Positions 63,331-64,000 of a DNA stretch of 64,000 bases are shown in pieces. Numbering within the stretch: the stretch's first letter is position 1; each line of letters opens with the position of its first letter. Source of the DNA: an uncultured Pelagibacteraceae bacterium. GTDB lineage: Bacteria; Pseudomonadota; Alphaproteobacteria; Pelagibacterales; Pelagibacteraceae. The stretch is from positions 116,144-180,143 of the forward strand of contig CABYFB010000003.1 of the NCBI GenBank assembly GCA_902518165.1. The letters run 5' to 3'. The position numbers and the translations under genes are program-made. The notes below the pieces were generated by a model, which saw only the letters and a list, made by a program, of their open reading frames with translations, did not search any database and had not been told where the DNA came from.

Positions 63331-64000
63331 CTATAAACCTTTCCAAAAAGTCTTAGCCAAGTTTATCTCAGATAAATCAAAGTATGTTTTTATACCTGTT
63401 GGTGATGTTACATTTATGTCTCCATTTAATTTTCCATCAATAAAGTCTATTCCCGCAAAGTAAATTCCATCTTTTTTAATTTTTTTTGCAATAAGATTTG
63501 AAACTTTCAGCTCTTTATTACTTAAAAATGCGATTTTAGGTTTTGCGCCCTTGCTCATATTGCTCAATATTGACCCTGATTTTGGAACTCTAGATATGGC
63601 TCCGCAAACCTTACCATTTATAATAAAAACTCTTTTATCTCCAAACTTAATTTTATTTAAAAATTTTTGACACATAATGTGACCGTGTTTTTTCAAAATT
63701 TGTTTTATTTTAAGCAAATTAAGCTTTCCTGAAATAAGATTTATATCATTGCCACCATAGCTATGAATAGGTTTAATTATTATCTTTTTATGTTTTTTGA
63801 AAAATTTTTTAATTTCAATCAAATCTTTAGTAAATATTGTATCCGCCATATAATTTTTAAAATTTAAAGAATAAAATTTTTCTGAAATATTTCTTACTGA
63901 AGTAGGATCATTAATAATTTTTGTTTTATCTTTGATTCTGTCTAACATTAATGTTGTAGAAATATATTCCAAATTAAAAGGTGGATCCTGTCTGATTAAA
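63331..64000 (-). CDS. gshB: Glutathione synthetase, C-terminal part
   Basis: Runs off the right edge of the window, so the N-terminus is missing. The visible portion starts at LIRQDPPFN and includes the ATP-grasp text KPIHSYGGNDI and NKIKFGDKRVFIINGKV, then GIDFIDGKLNGDINVTSPTG, close to E. coli GshB. Joins gamma-glutamylcysteine and glycine with ATP, another use of glycine. About 223 residues are visible of a usual 315. Start outside the window. Confidence 0.95.
   Translation of the reverse strand, partial: LIRQDPPFNLEYISTTLMLDRIKDKTKIINDPTSVRNISEKFYSLNFKNYMADTIFTKDLIEIKKFFKKHKKIIIKPIHSYGGNDINLISGKLNLLKIKQILKKHGHIMCQKFLNKIKFGDKRVFIINGKVCGAISRVPKSGSILSNMSKGAKPKIAFLSNKELKVSNLIAKKIKKDGIYFAGIDFIDGKLNGDINVTSPTGIKTYFDLSEINLAKTFWKGL

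Noticed and set aside
1..64000. tRNA, rRNA, CRISPR or insertion-sequence elements
   Set aside because: No cloverleaf-like or ribosomal sequence, no regularly spaced direct repeats and no transposase-like reading frames were recognised on reading. A covariance-model search would be needed to be certain.

Overview
The window is strongly A+T-rich and tightly packed: intergenic gaps are mostly a few bases and none exceeds about 215 bases. Its content fits the marine alphaproteobacterium SAR11 (Candidatus Pelagibacter). The markers are a proteorhodopsin followed by a ferredoxin and a ferredoxin/thioredoxin-reductase-like flavoprotein, a tandem glycine riboswitch before gcvTHP, a TRAP transporter, a eukaryote-type NADP isocitrate dehydrogenase, an alphaproteobacterial GTTC-N7-GTTC SOS box, and several EamA transporters. 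No rRNA, tRNA, CRISPR array, insertion sequence or prophage was recognised.

Layout. 1-8.4 kb: truncated uvrD, an AsmA-like protein, fumC, a MazG-like pyrophosphohydrolase, ygfZ, a dihydroorotase, an SMR transporter and prpE. 8.4-11.8 kb: the light module (proteorhodopsin with its own terminator, 2Fe-2S ferredoxin, flavoprotein reductase, GST) and dksA. 11.9-15.3 kb: a surface-glycan patch with a GT-C glycosyltransferase, a 34-aa membrane peptide, a GT2 glycosyltransferase and a secreted heparin-lyase-like protein. 15.3-17 kb: umuDC under an SOS box. 17-20.4 kb: cupin, GFA protein, glycerate kinase, TolC and a lipoprotein. 20.5-25.6 kb: recA, alaS, icd. 25.7-31.7 kb: a long plus-strand run psd-pssA-GT-rlmE-guaB-TPR-guaA. 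31.8-40.4 kb: glyoxalase, TerC, TRAP dctPQM, 5-oxoprolinase pxpA/pxpBC, an EamA transporter and a SHOCT protein. 40.4-45 kb: glycine riboswitch and gcvT-gcvH-gcvP. 45-50 kb: a lipid-modification cluster (FAD desaturase/amine-oxidase-like, DUF1365, Cfa, DUF3833, SDR, TspO). 50-64 kb: oxidoreductases, msrA, formate dehydrogenase, NifU-like and HPP proteins, EamA, glycine amidinotransferase-like protein, threonine aldolase, two tandem 19-aa micro-ORFs, sodB, msrB, a GYD protein, MFS and EamA transporters and a truncated gshB.

How it works together. Three themes recur. The first is light and photooxidative stress: a blue-tuned proteorhodopsin, the Cfa cluster with TspO, exported MsrA and MsrB, SodB and glutathione synthetase. 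The second is glycine and one-carbon flux: riboswitch-controlled glycine cleavage, threonine aldolase, amidinotransferase, formate dehydrogenase and glycerate kinase. The third is scavenging, through the TRAP transporter and 5-oxoprolinase. The most interesting less-explained signals are the paired micro-ORFs at 58.2-58.4 kb, the palindrome and the ribosome-site hairpin in the proteorhodopsin leader, a 10-bp alternative pairing that links the glycine riboswitch to the gcvT start codon, and a terminator ending two bases before the dctQ start codon.
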